Source: Anabaenopsis elenkinii CCIBt3563
GTDB taxonomy: Bacteria > Cyanobacteriota > Cyanobacteriia > Cyanobacteriales > Nostocaceae
DNA length: 64,000 nt
Reading direction: 5' to 3'
Assembly: GCF_015245355.1 (NCBI RefSeq)
Contig: NZ_CP063311.1
Coordinates: 2,167,625 to 2,231,624 of the forward strand
The notes below the pieces were generated by a model. It did not search any database, was not told the DNA's origin, and worked only from the letters and a program-made list of their open reading frames with translations. Below are positions 56,075 to 64,000 of the stretch, in pieces. The position numbers were made by a program, and so were the translations under genes. The first letter of the stretch is position 1. Each line of letters starts with the position of its first letter.

Positions 56075-56788
56075 ATGGATATAGAGGAAATTCTCAAAAG
56101 TTACGCCGAGGGAAACAGAAACTTTCAAAGACAAAATTTACAAGAAGCGGAATTGACAAACGTCAACCTCACAGGGGCTGATTTTAGCTATGCTGACTTA
56201 CGTCAAACCCGACTAGGTAAAACTAATCTCAGCCACAGCTGCTTACAGTCTGCAGACCTAAGTGAGTCTATCCTTTGGGGTATAGATTTGAGTGAAGCTG
56301 ACTTACATAGTGCTATCCTGCGAGAAGCTGACTTAACCGGTGCAAAACTGGTGAAAACACGTTTAGAAGCAACTAACTTAATTAAAGCTAGTTTATCTGG
56401 TGCTAACTTACATGGTGCAAACTTGTCTGGTTCTTTGCTCTTACAAGCAGACCTACGCCCCAGTAGCAACCAGCGTACAGATTTGGGATATGCGGTTTTA
56501 AGAGGAGCAAATTTAAGTTATGCTGACCTCAGAGGTATTTCCTTACATCACGCTAACTTAGATTTGGCAAAGTTATGCCGCGCCAATCTGGGTAAGATCA
56601 TACAGTGGGGTAACTTGGCGGTGGATTTAAGTGAGACTAGTTTACAAGGTGCTGACCTAAGCTATGCCAATCTAGATAGTGCCATTTTGCGAGGTGCAAA
56701 TTTACAAGGTGCGGATTTAACAGGGGCGATTTTAATAAATGCTGACCTAGGGGGTGCTATCATGCCTGATGGTACAGTTCACGATTAA
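56075..56788 (+). CDS. pentapeptide repeat protein
   Basis: A right-handed beta-helix of 237 residues built from about 35 A(D/N)LxX repeats, such as ANLSYADLRGISLHHANLDL. The start at ATG 56075 (MDIEEILKSYAEGNRNF) is the usual N-terminal helix; the longer frame upstream runs through an extragenic palindrome and is unlikely. No attached kinase, TPR or membrane segment. Function unknown. Confidence 0.93.
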   Translation: MDIEEILKSYAEGNRNFQRQNLQEAELTNVNLTGADFSYADLRQTRLGKTNLSHSCLQSADLSESILWGIDLSEADLHSAILREADLTGAKLVKTRLEATNLIKASLSGANLHGANLSGSLLLQADLRPSSNQRTDLGYAVLRGANLSYADLRGISLHHANLDLAKLCRANLGKIIQWGNLAVDLSETSLQGADLSYANLDSAILRGANLQGADLTGAILINADLGGAIMPDGTVHD

Positions 56789-56816
56789 ACAGGACATCTT
56801 GCCAAATTACCTGTTA

Positions 56817-57578
56817 CTAAAAAAGCTCAGGTCTGTACTTTCGCCAATAGTAAAAATTGCACTCATTGTTATCATTAATCTTACTCCATAATTCTAAATC
56901 AGGTGAATTTTGCCAAATAATTGAACTAGGATTAACAGCAATAATCCAACCAGCTTTTTGCACTCGCACACACAAATCTGTAGTTTTCAAGTTGAGAGCA
57001 AAATCTTTATATATTCCAAGATGCTGCATAACTTGATATGGTAACAGTAGAGATTTGGCAGCACAATATTCTACCTGAATATAGGGTTTATTGTGTAGTA
57101 ATTCTTCGCCTAAGATATTATTGGACTTGGGACGATTGGTTGATGATTGTAGGTAATTACTATTAATCAAGTTACCAAGTTCTTGAATAGTTTTAGGTTC
57201 TTTGCGCTCATAAACCTGAGAACAAACTAAACCAACTTCCCGATGATCTTGTAAAGTTGTGATCAGGGTACTCAGAGCCAAAGGGTCGAGACATACATCA
57301 CCGTCAAGTAGCCAGATATAATCGTATTTGAGCTTACTGACAAATTGCAAACCATAATATAAGCCGTCATCATTAGCTAATTTTTGTTCTGGTTGCAGAA
57401 ATGTAATGGGAGCAAAGTCAAATTTTTGTAAATAAGCTTGACTAACTGCATCTAAAGTATTCCCTACAATGTAGATATGAATTTTTGTCTGATATAATTT
57501 CTGTTTGCGAATATCTTCCAGAATTGAAGACAGAGAGTCTAAATTATAATCAGCCTGAATAATAATTGCCACCTTCAT
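56817..57578 (-). CDS. family 2 glycosyltransferase
   Basis: A nucleotide-sugar-dependent glycosyltransferase with GT-A fold, 253 residues from the ATG at 57578 (MKVAIIIQADYNLDSLSSI). The metal-binding D-x-D is in YDYIWLLDGDVCLDP near residue 84. Similar to rhamnosyl- and galactofuranosyltransferases. An in-frame start 29 codons upstream has a weak start region and is less likely. The sugar and acceptor are unknown, and no polysaccharide cluster is near. Confidence 0.85.
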   Translation of the reverse strand: MKVAIIIQADYNLDSLSSILEDIRKQKLYQTKIHIYIVGNTLDAVSQAYLQKFDFAPITFLQPEQKLANDDGLYYGLQFVSKLKYDYIWLLDGDVCLDPLALSTLITTLQDHREVGLVCSQVYERKEPKTIQELGNLINSNYLQSSTNRPKSNNILGEELLHNKPYIQVEYCAAKSLLLPYQVMQHLGIYKDFALNLKTTDLCVRVQKAGWIIAVNPSSIIWQNSPDLELWSKINDNNECNFYYWRKYRPELF

Positions 57579-58089
57579 AATATTCTGATGATAAATATGG
57601 GCTTGTACCTGTGGTTGAGCTAAAAATCCTGCTAAATAAGATTTCACTTTTACCAATCTCCACAACGCCTATTTGATATTTGGGAATTTTCAATGGACTA
57701 ATGAACTAAAAATATGCATTTTCTGGACTTACGTAAATGACTTATAGGTATGGTGAGTGAGACTGTATAAATTGTGTAAATCAAGTAAAGCACCAGACAG
57801 TTACGTAAAATCTAACTTGAAAAATGCACAATAAAATAGTACATAGCTCAAGAATGTAACTTTTTTGTTTTTCTTTACTCTTCTATCTAAAGGATGAAGA
57901 CTAGCAACCAATTAAGGCAGAGTAGGTAAAATATATAACCTGAAGTTTTCTAGGATATGATGGCAGTGAGGCTTTTTTTCAACTAGGCATATGAGCAGAC
58001 TACAATCGCACTGCAAAGATATGCGAAAATAATCTCACCGAAAATAATACTTTGCGCCTTTGCGCCTTTGGGTGAAACAATTATCAAAT
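57579..58089. other. intergenic region
   Basis: About 0.5 kb between divergent genes. Two short repeats of GACTTACGTAAATGA/AGTTACGTAAAATCT type and a TTTGCGCCTTTGCGCCTTTG direct repeat just before the Hsp70-like gene are the only structures noticed. No gene is called. Confidence 0.4.
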
Positions 58090-59685
58090 ATGGCGATCGC
58101 GATCGATTTTGGTACAAGCAACACAGTTATAGCCCGTTGGAACCCGGTGACCCAGGAGCCGGAAACCCTGATCATACCGGGTTTATCAACTCAGCAAGGC
58201 TTCAACCCCCCAGTAATTCCCAGCCTAGTATACATAGAACAAGCACAACAGGGTAAAGTATTAGTAGGGCAAGAAGTACGGGATCGTGGTTTTGATCTCA
58301 AGAACGAAACCAGATGCTTCCGTAGCTTCAAGCGGGGAATTGGTGCGGATATTCAAGGTTTCCTCCCAGAAATAGATGGGGAGAGGATTACCTTTGAGCA
58401 AGTAGGACAATTATTCCTGAATAAATTAATTGCACAACTAGCACCCATAGAAGGGGGGTTAGATTCTCTAGTGTTAACAGTACCAGTAGACAGCTTTGAA
58501 GCTTATCGTTACTGGTTAGGGCAAGTTTGTCAAGCCCTACCGGTGGAAAGGGTACAGATGTTAGACGAACCCACAGCCGCCGCCTTGGGTTATGATTTAG
58601 TAGATCGAGAAATTCTCTTAGTAGTTGACTTTGGCGGTGGTACATTAGACTTGTCTTTAGTGCGCTTAGATCAAAGTCTGCAAACCAAAAAGCCTGTAGG
58701 ATTCCTGTTGAAATGGGGTAATAAATCTTTGGGGGAAAATTCCCGCCAAAAACCTAAAACAGCCCGTGTACTAGCCAAAGCAGGGCAAAATCTGGGGGGT
58801 AGTGATATAGATAATTGGTTAGTAGATTACTTTGCCAAAACTCAGGGACTAGCGGTAACTCCTTTAACCACAAGATTAGCCGAGCGGGTAAAAATTCAGC
58901 TATCAACCCAAAACCAAGCCAGTGAAGTTTATTTTGACGATGAGAACTTAGAAAGCTATGAATTGGGATTAAACCGGGAAATGTTCGACAATATCCTGCA
59001 AGAAAGGGGATTTTTTGCCCAATTAGATCAGTCAATGACCAGTTTATTACAACAAGCGCGACGACAGGGCATAGAAGTTACAGATATTAACGCCGTGTTG
59101 TTAGTGGGTGGGACTGTGCAATTACCCGCAGTGCAGACATGGGTAAAACAGTATTTTCCTGGGGAAAAAATCCGCTGTGAGCGTCCCTTTGAAGCGATCG
59201 CTCAAGGTGCGTTACAGTTAGCCCAGGGGATGGAAATCAAAGACTTTCTCTATCATAGTTATGGTGTCCGCTATTGGGACAGCCGCCAACGCCGTCATAA
59301 TTGGCATTCTATTATTAAATCTGGACAGGCGTACCCCATGAGTGAGTCGGTAGAATTAGTTTTGGGCGCTTCTGTGGAAAATCAACCCAGCATTGAATTA
59401 ATTATTGGGGAATTGGGTTCTCAGACAGGTAGTACGGAGGTTTATTTTGACGGCGATCGCTTGATTACTCGCCGTTTAGAAGCGGGTGTCACCAGTGTTA
59501 AACCCCTCAATGATCAAGCTGGTGCGAGAACCATCGCCCAACTGACACCACCGGGATATCCGGGAAGCGATCGCATTAAGGTTTTGTTTCAAGTAGATGA
59601 ACAACGTTTTTTACGAATCACAGTGGAGGATTTGTTAACTAATGACACCCTGTTAGAAAATCAACTTGTAGCCCAACTCAGTTAG
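58090..59685 (+). CDS. Hsp70-like protein without lid
   Basis: A 531-residue actin-like ATPase of the DnaK family. Nucleotide motifs are clear: phosphate 1 AIDFGTSNTVIARW, phosphate 2 LLVVDFGGGTLDLSLVRL, and adenosine AVLLVGGTVQLPAVQTW. A short beta region of about 130 residues follows and the helical lid is absent, so it is not a general chaperone of the DnaK type. The ATG at 58090 gives MAIAIDFGTSN; ten upstream codons are excluded. Its end overlaps the convergent peptidase gene by four bases. Confidence 0.92.
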   Translation: MAIAIDFGTSNTVIARWNPVTQEPETLIIPGLSTQQGFNPPVIPSLVYIEQAQQGKVLVGQEVRDRGFDLKNETRCFRSFKRGIGADIQGFLPEIDGERITFEQVGQLFLNKLIAQLAPIEGGLDSLVLTVPVDSFEAYRYWLGQVCQALPVERVQMLDEPTAAALGYDLVDREILLVVDFGGGTLDLSLVRLDQSLQTKKPVGFLLKWGNKSLGENSRQKPKTARVLAKAGQNLGGSDIDNWLVDYFAKTQGLAVTPLTTRLAERVKIQLSTQNQASEVYFDDENLESYELGLNREMFDNILQERGFFAQLDQSMTSLLQQARRQGIEVTDINAVLLVGGTVQLPAVQTWVKQYFPGEKIRCERPFEAIAQGALQLAQGMEIKDFLYHSYGVRYWDSRQRRHNWHSIIKSGQAYPMSESVELVLGASVENQPSIELIIGELGSQTGSTEVYFDGDRLITRRLEAGVTSVKPLNDQAGARTIAQLTPPGYPGSDRIKVLFQVDEQRFLRITVEDLLTNDTLLENQLVAQLS

Positions 59686-60581
59686 TTGAAAGTCAAAATC
59701 CCCTGGTCTGCGTCCAAAGTTGCTAAGACACCCACAGGTAAGGCCCCATTGGGACTTTCATGACCGAATGGTAAATCAGATACAATAGGAATACCCAAAT
59801 CACCCAGGCGATCGCGGAGAACTTCTTCTACACTAAAGCTAGGTATACCTGGGGTTGCTTGACATTGAGTAAAGCTTCCCAAGGCCAGACCACGAACTTT
59901 GGACAACAGACCACTTAAACGCCACTGGGTGAGCATACGGTCAATGCGATAGGGTGCTTCGGCGACATCCTCCCATGCTAAAATCACACCATCTAACTTC
60001 GGGAGCAAAGGTGTAGCTAAAAGATGAGTAGCAACCGTAAGATTACCTGGTAGTAACAGACCAGTGGCGATTCCACCACCCCAAGGACAACCTTTGAGGG
60101 GAGGAATAGGACGACCTTCGACAACATCGAATAATCGCCCAATTGACCAATCTGTTTCATTTCCTAAAGTCGTGAGCACAGGAGCATGAAGACTGGAAAT
60201 ACCTGCTGTGTACAAACTCCATAGCAAAGCTGTAACATCAGAAAATCCTATGAGCCATTTTGGTGGTCTACCGTTGAGATTCCAAGTCCAATTTTCCAAA
60301 ATCCTGGTGCTACCAAATCCGCCCCTGGTGCAGAGGATACCACGACAAGCTGGATCTTCCCAGGCTTGGGTGAGCTGTTGGCGACGAATTGTATCTGTTT
60401 GTGCTAAATATCCCCATTTATCAGCTAAATTGGCGACAATTTCCACTTGATAACCACGCGATCGCCAAATTTCTACACCCCTTGACAATGCTGGAAATTC
60501 TCGCAACGCACCACTAGGAGCAATCACCTTTAATAAGTCACCAGGTTTGAGGGGTGGGGGTAATATCTGAGACTGCATCAT
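59682..60581 (-). CDS. LD-carboxypeptidase (peptidase S66)
   Basis: A serine peptidase of the LdcA/MccF family (299 residues) that trims cell wall tetrapeptides between L- and D-residues. The N-terminal LKPGDLLKVIAPSGALREFP and nucleophile region ILCTRGGFGSTRILENW, plus GFSDVTALLWSLYTAG and the C-terminal FGHESPNGALPVGV, are the family blocks; the catalytic Glu and His lie in LAWEDV and DLPFGHESPN. It acts in recycling of murein in the cytoplasm. Overlaps the Hsp70-like stop. Confidence 0.92.
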   Translation of the reverse strand: MMQSQILPPPLKPGDLLKVIAPSGALREFPALSRGVEIWRSRGYQVEIVANLADKWGYLAQTDTIRRQQLTQAWEDPACRGILCTRGGFGSTRILENWTWNLNGRPPKWLIGFSDVTALLWSLYTAGISSLHAPVLTTLGNETDWSIGRLFDVVEGRPIPPLKGCPWGGGIATGLLLPGNLTVATHLLATPLLPKLDGVILAWEDVAEAPYRIDRMLTQWRLSGLLSKVRGLALGSFTQCQATPGIPSFSVEEVLRDRLGDLGIPIVSDLPFGHESPNGALPVGVLATLDADQGILTFN

Positions 60582-60743
60582 TAAAACCCTTGTTAATTGA
60601 TGATTTTAGTTAATGTTGAATTAACACTGCATTGTATCGGTGTAAGGTTAACAAAGGCCGCGGTGGATACCCACGCCAAAAGATTTATGATGTGCAAAAG
60701 TGGTCTCATCCCAGACTATACTTAGTTGCAACCAACAAAACCT

Positions 60744-61196
60744 ATGATCAACTTGAGGTCAACTCTGTTCTTATTTGCATTCATGGGAAGTCTGGCCTGG
60801 ACATCCCAGGTAAGCGCCCTTGTCCCCAGTCAACTGACTGTGGTAGTTAATGGACTGCGAAACACACAAGGACAGGTGTGTGTGACCATATTTGCTAATA
60901 GTAAAGGATTTCCTAATAATCATGATGGCGTACTCAAAAGTAAGTGTAATCAGATTGCTGGCACATCCTCAACAATTACTTTTGATAACTTACAAGCTGG
61001 TACTTATGCTGTAGCTGTTATCCATGATCAGAATCAAGATCAAATCCTGAATCTGAATTACTTGGGTATCCCCACCGAAGGCTTTGGCTTTTCCAGAAAC
61101 CCAAAAGTGCGCACCAGTGCTCCTAAATTCCAAGATGCTGCTTTTTTCTTAGCAGGGCCAAATACAGTTATCCAAGTTACCATGAAATATTTTTGA
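60744..61196 (+). CDS. secreted DUF2141 protein
   Basis: A 150-residue exported protein. A signal peptide ends near VSALVPSQ. The DUF2141 domain begins LTVVVNGLRNTQGQVCVTIF and contains GTYAVAVIHDQNQDQILNLN and PTEGFGFSRNP, the typical beta-sandwich blocks. No function is known for this family. The ATG at 60744 is chosen; the TTG 18 bases upstream is possible. Confidence 0.88.
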   Translation: MINLRSTLFLFAFMGSLAWTSQVSALVPSQLTVVVNGLRNTQGQVCVTIFANSKGFPNNHDGVLKSKCNQIAGTSSTITFDNLQAGTYAVAVIHDQNQDQILNLNYLGIPTEGFGFSRNPKVRTSAPKFQDAAFFLAGPNTVIQVTMKYF

Positions 61197-61310
61197 GTTT
61201 TATTTTTAATTGGAAATTTAGGCTGGGTTAGCAGTTAGTTAATGAAGGCTTGCGAGTTACGGCGCTGTGGAAAATCTTCTATGATTATTATTAATTGTTT
61301 GGGCTGTTCT

Positions 61311-62330
61311 TCACCTTCCATGAATAGATGTTTCTAACACTGGTGATTGCTGTGTAGCTTCTTGTGACACAGTTACCTTGTGATTTTCACCGCGCCAGTT
61401 ATCCCTTTGGTTAATTAGATAAATGCTGACTAAAGTTAGTCCTACTCCCACCCACTGTAAGGGGGTCAGAACTTCCATGAGGATGAGACGACCAAATAGG
61501 AGGGCAAAAACCGGAGTGAGAAAGGTCAGAGAACTTAGACTAGTCAGACTACCGCTAGAAGCAAAGTAGAAAAATAATCCATAGGCGATCGCACTCCCAA
61601 AAATTGTAGTATAAGCCAAAGCCATCCATTCAGATATGCTCAGATGCTGCCACTGCTGAGATTCTACTACAGATGAAACAGCCCATAAGGGCAGCCCCCC
61701 CAAAATCATGTGCCATCCCGTGGCCATGATCGGGTCAGCATATCTACAGACAAATCGAATCATCACCGTTCCCACAGCCATTGAGAGGGCGGCTAACAGC
61801 ATTAACCATTCACCACTACTAAATACATCTTGCCAATTGTCAATAGTTACATGGCTATTGGGATCAAAAAACTGAACAATCCATTCAGGGGGTAAACCAA
61901 TTAAACCAATGCCTATAACTCCGAATCCTAACCCCAGCCATCCCCACAAACCAATGTGTTCTTGGAAGAGCCACAAGGACAACATAGCCACCGCTAAGGG
62001 TTGGGAGTCAATCATTACTGACCCTAACCCCGCATTAGTTCTCACTAGTCCTTGTGCCAAAAAGCCTTGAAATAATGCCCCATCTACCAAGGCAAATAAA
62101 ATAATCCACAGCCATGCTGACCAACCCCTGGGCTGGGGTTTACCCATAATTGTTGCTGTAATTAAAATTAACACCCCTGCTGGTAGCAATCGTACACCTG
62201 CCATAAATAGGGGTGTAGTGTCGCCTATGACTCCTTTCATAGCTACCATTGCCGTTCCCCACAGGAAAAACGGGGCGATTAAGAGTAAGGACGCGGGAGA
62301 AAATTTAGATGCACTGGGTTTCAGTTGCAT
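61311..62330 (-). CDS. EamA/DMT family transporter
   Basis: A ten-helix transporter of the drug/metabolite superfamily, 339 residues, with two EamA repeats (starting near residues 15 and 170). LLIAPFFLWGTAMVAMKGVI and FGVIGIGLIGLPPEWI mark the first repeat; WHMILGGLPLW and LTFLTPVFALLFGRLILME the second. The polar tail is extended. Substrate unknown; many relatives export amino acids. Divergent from the secreted-protein cluster. Confidence 0.92.
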   Translation of the reverse strand: MQLKPSASKFSPASLLLIAPFFLWGTAMVAMKGVIGDTTPLFMAGVRLLPAGVLILITATIMGKPQPRGWSAWLWIILFALVDGALFQGFLAQGLVRTNAGLGSVMIDSQPLAVAMLSLWLFQEHIGLWGWLGLGFGVIGIGLIGLPPEWIVQFFDPNSHVTIDNWQDVFSSGEWLMLLAALSMAVGTVMIRFVCRYADPIMATGWHMILGGLPLWAVSSVVESQQWQHLSISEWMALAYTTIFGSAIAYGLFFYFASSGSLTSLSSLTFLTPVFALLFGRLILMEVLTPLQWVGVGLTLVSIYLINQRDNWRGENHKVTVSQEATQQSPVLETSIHGR

Positions 62331-62771
62331 GGGTTTGTTGATGCCTATATTTTACAAATCTTAAAATTATTGCTTTACCCGATTTTACACCAATTATGTA
62401 GTTTCTGTTGCCGTAGCATTAACCAGAAAAATCTCACCCTGGGGGGTGAGATTTTTCTGCCATTAATTAACTATTGACATAAATTAGGAAATTATTTCCT
62501 CAGATAGATACTTTTGAAAAGTACTTATTTAATATTTTATATTTCCTGAATACAGGATATTGAACTGTAAATATTTAGTCCATAATCAACAAGAAATATA
62601 TAAATTATATATGCAACTTTGTGGTTTATAAGTTGTATTAATTCCCCTTGACTCATGCTAGGATTATTCCTATTATTTCTTCATAGCTGATCATCGGGCT
62701 AATCAAGCCAGATATTCCCAGCTAATCCGAGCTAGTCCATCAAGGAAACATTGAAATTTGTAGAGTTCTTC
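62331..62771. other. intergenic region between divergent genes
   Basis: About 440 bp with a perfect 15-bp terminator-like hairpin at 62424-62459 and AT-rich sequence on either side. No gene found. Confidence 0.5.
62424..62459. terminator. perfect 15-bp bidirectional terminator hairpin
   Basis: CAGAAAAATCTCACC and GGTGAGATTTTTCTG face each other across six bases. A-run and T-run in the stem give a terminator structure in both directions. Both flanking genes point away from it, so it would block read-through of transcripts starting within the gap, or marks the end of a gene I cannot see. Confidence 0.7.
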
Positions 62772-63128
62772 ATGAATAAATTTATTATCGGTTTGTTCAC
62801 TGTAAGTGCGATCGCTTTTGGTTCTACTGGTGCTAATGCTCAAACTGGAGACAGTAATAATGCTCAAATAATTCATCAGACGAATATTACCCATGGAAAT
62901 CACAACGTGAGTGTAAATAGAGCTAATCAAATTCATCAAAATTTCGCTGGTGATGTTGGTAGTTATGGTAGCAGTGCTAGCGGTCAAGTCATCCATCAGA
63001 TATGTCAGACCCACGGTATCAGTAATGTGTGTATTAATAGCGCTTCTCAACAGAACAAAAAAATTAACCAAGGGATACACCGACCTAATTATCAACCGAA
63101 AATTTATCACCAGAAAAGACACCATTGA
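62772..63128 (+). CDS. small secreted protein with curlin-like repeats
   Basis: A 118-residue exported protein, from ATG 62772. Residues 1-23 are a signal peptide ending in TGANAQ. The mature part is rich in Gln, Asn, His and Ser with an internal duplication: AQIIHQTNITHGNHNVSVNRA and GQVIHQICQTHGISNVCINSA share Q-x-I-H-Q-x5-HG-x2-N-V-x-x-N. This resembles the Q-x-G-x2-N-x-A-x3-Q logic of curlin but with His in place of Gly/Ala positions. Two Cys occur in the second copy. The tail is basic and His-rich. Confidence 0.78.
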   Translation: MNKFIIGLFTVSAIAFGSTGANAQTGDSNNAQIIHQTNITHGNHNVSVNRANQIHQNFAGDVGSYGSSASGQVIHQICQTHGISNVCINSASQQNKKINQGIHRPNYQPKIYHQKRHH

Positions 63129-63286
63129 TGATTATAAATAACTAGCAACCATCCCCAATTTATTGAAGTAAAATTTATTGGCAGCTTCTAAAATTAATAG
63201 GGTAAAGGTGATAGCCACACTATACTTTACCCTAGCTTTTGCTGATAGCTAACGCTTGCTTCAGCCATACTTGATGGGGATATCCT

Positions 63287-63628
63287 ATGCAGATTTACAA
63301 ATTTTCCTCACTGCTAATTTCTGTCAGCTTATTTCTCCCTGTTGTTACTCAAATAGGTGAAATAGATATGCAAATAGGGAGGATGAGAATTCGTCAATAT
63401 TTCCCGGGAAATGTGGAAAGATTTTCAGATTTACCGGGAAGTGCAAAGCTCCATACTCCTGAGACTGAAATCTATATGAATGGAAATTTTGATATTGATG
63501 ATGTCAACAGTTTCTTGAGAAATACCTGTCAAAAATCAGGTCGTATTCTTACCCAAGAAAGCAGACAAGTGAGCAGGGATGGTAGATACAGACATCACAG
63601 TAGTACAGTATCAGTCCTTTGTCATTAA
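63287..63628 (+). CDS. small secreted protein
   Basis: A 113-residue exported protein with a hydrophobic signal (LLISVSLFLPVVTQIG). The mature part includes a polar region with NVERFSDLPGSAKLHTPETE, one Cys in LRNTCQKSGRIL and another near the C-terminus. Family not recognised. It is the second of three consecutive genes for small exported proteins on the same strand, 158 bp after the first. Confidence 0.62.
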   Translation: MQIYKFSSLLISVSLFLPVVTQIGEIDMQIGRMRIRQYFPGNVERFSDLPGSAKLHTPETEIYMNGNFDIDDVNSFLRNTCQKSGRILTQESRQVSRDGRYRHHSSTVSVLCH

Positions 63629-63651
63629 TGTAAAAATCCGGGGGAACTTAG

Positions 63652-64000
63652 ATGAAACATCAAGACTTATATCTTGGTTTATTATCTTTTGGTGTCTGTT
63701 TAACAGTTGCTAGTTTTGCTACCAGCGCTGCATTTGCACAGTGTGTTATATCTCATGTTGGTGTTCAACTTAATATGTCTCCAACTCCGGCGACACAAAC
63801 TTCTAATGTGCAAATGTACAGTCCAGTATCTTGTACAGGAAATACTAGTTCTTCCACAGCAGTACAAGTAAATACCGGTAATCATAGTCATGTTAAACAG
63901 CATCAAGAGGTATTCCACGAAATCAGGAGTAATGAAGGTAATACTACTGCTGTGAATGGTCCAACTATTAAAAATAGCGTAGTTGTTCCTGTGAATGTAA
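63652..64000 (+). CDS. secreted protein, partial, runs off window
   Basis: An open frame from the ATG at 63652, with GGGGAA upstream, continues to the window edge (116 codons, no stop). A signal peptide of about 30 residues ends in AAFAQ. The mature part is rich in Thr, Ser, Asn and Val, with VQVNTGNHSHVKQHQEVFHE and NEGNTTAVNG. Composition and repeats of Asn, Gln and His match its neighbour at 62772. It lies 23 bp after the previous gene, so the two are likely one transcription unit. Confidence 0.75.
   Translation, partial: MKHQDLYLGLLSFGVCLTVASFATSAAFAQCVISHVGVQLNMSPTPATQTSNVQMYSPVSCTGNTSSSTAVQVNTGNHSHVKQHQEVFHEIRSNEGNTTAVNGPTIKNSVVVPVNV

Overview
The window is chromosomal DNA from a cyanobacterium, most likely a filamentous Nostocales-type organism. 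The evidence is the abundance of the HIP1 palindrome GCGATCGC, oxygen-dependent chlorophyll/heme genes (acsF, hemF), typical cyanobacterial housekeeping genes (accD, hisZ, secA, pheS, leuA, leuB), a 14-blade WD40 protein, NYN/LabA and pentapeptide-repeat proteins, and several cyanobacterial insertion sequences. A perfect NtcA-type site fits this. Genus cannot be read from the sequence.

Layout. 1-5.7 kb: type I restriction R subunit (partners outside the window), a DUF39 sulfur-transfer enzyme and a hypothetical protein. 6-12.4 kb: TPR protein, a GDT1-type Mn/Ca transporter behind a clear yybP-ykoY manganese riboswitch and promoter, a secreted SnoaL-like protein, a sugar-binding lipoprotein/anchored protein, an MFS carrier and accD. 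12.4-13.8 kb: decayed DNA with an IS607-family relic. 13.8-18.2 kb: leuB, aldo/keto reductase, and an IS701-like element lying between an NtcA-like promoter and a small conserved gene. 18.2-25.2 kb: gamma-glutamyltranspeptidase, a WD40 gene flanked by a mosaic duplication, and a three-gene osmoprotectant ABC operon. 25.4-27.5 kb: four-helix protein, JAMM protease and MoeB-rhodanese (a ubiquitin-like sulfur-carrier toolkit). 27.5-36 kb: DUF4231 protein, a LivF-type ATPase, a broken IS200/IS605 element, ferredoxins, hisZ, an inositol-phosphatase-family enzyme, a nuclease, tRNA-Ser(GGA), two orphan ABC components and a PhyH-like oxygenase.

38.2-51.7 kb: LabA-like NYN protein, leuA, a short RecQ, a two-gene DUF262-HEPN module with overlapping genes (the best candidate for an undescribed defence or toxin-antitoxin system), pheS, surE, ribF, a tnpB relic, secA and a nitronate monooxygenase. 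51.7-56 kb: acsF and hemF-desaturase, divergent, with an IS630 element in the shared promoter region. 56-62.3 kb: pentapeptide repeat protein, glycosyltransferase, lidless Hsp70-like protein, S66 peptidase, DUF2141 protein and an EamA transporter. 62.7-64 kb: three consecutive small secreted proteins, the first with curlin-like Gln/Asn/His repeats, the last running off the window.

No rRNA, CRISPR array, prophage or replication origin was seen. Gene starts were moved from the longest open frame wherever a ribosome binding site, a stop/start overlap or a family N-terminus argued for it.
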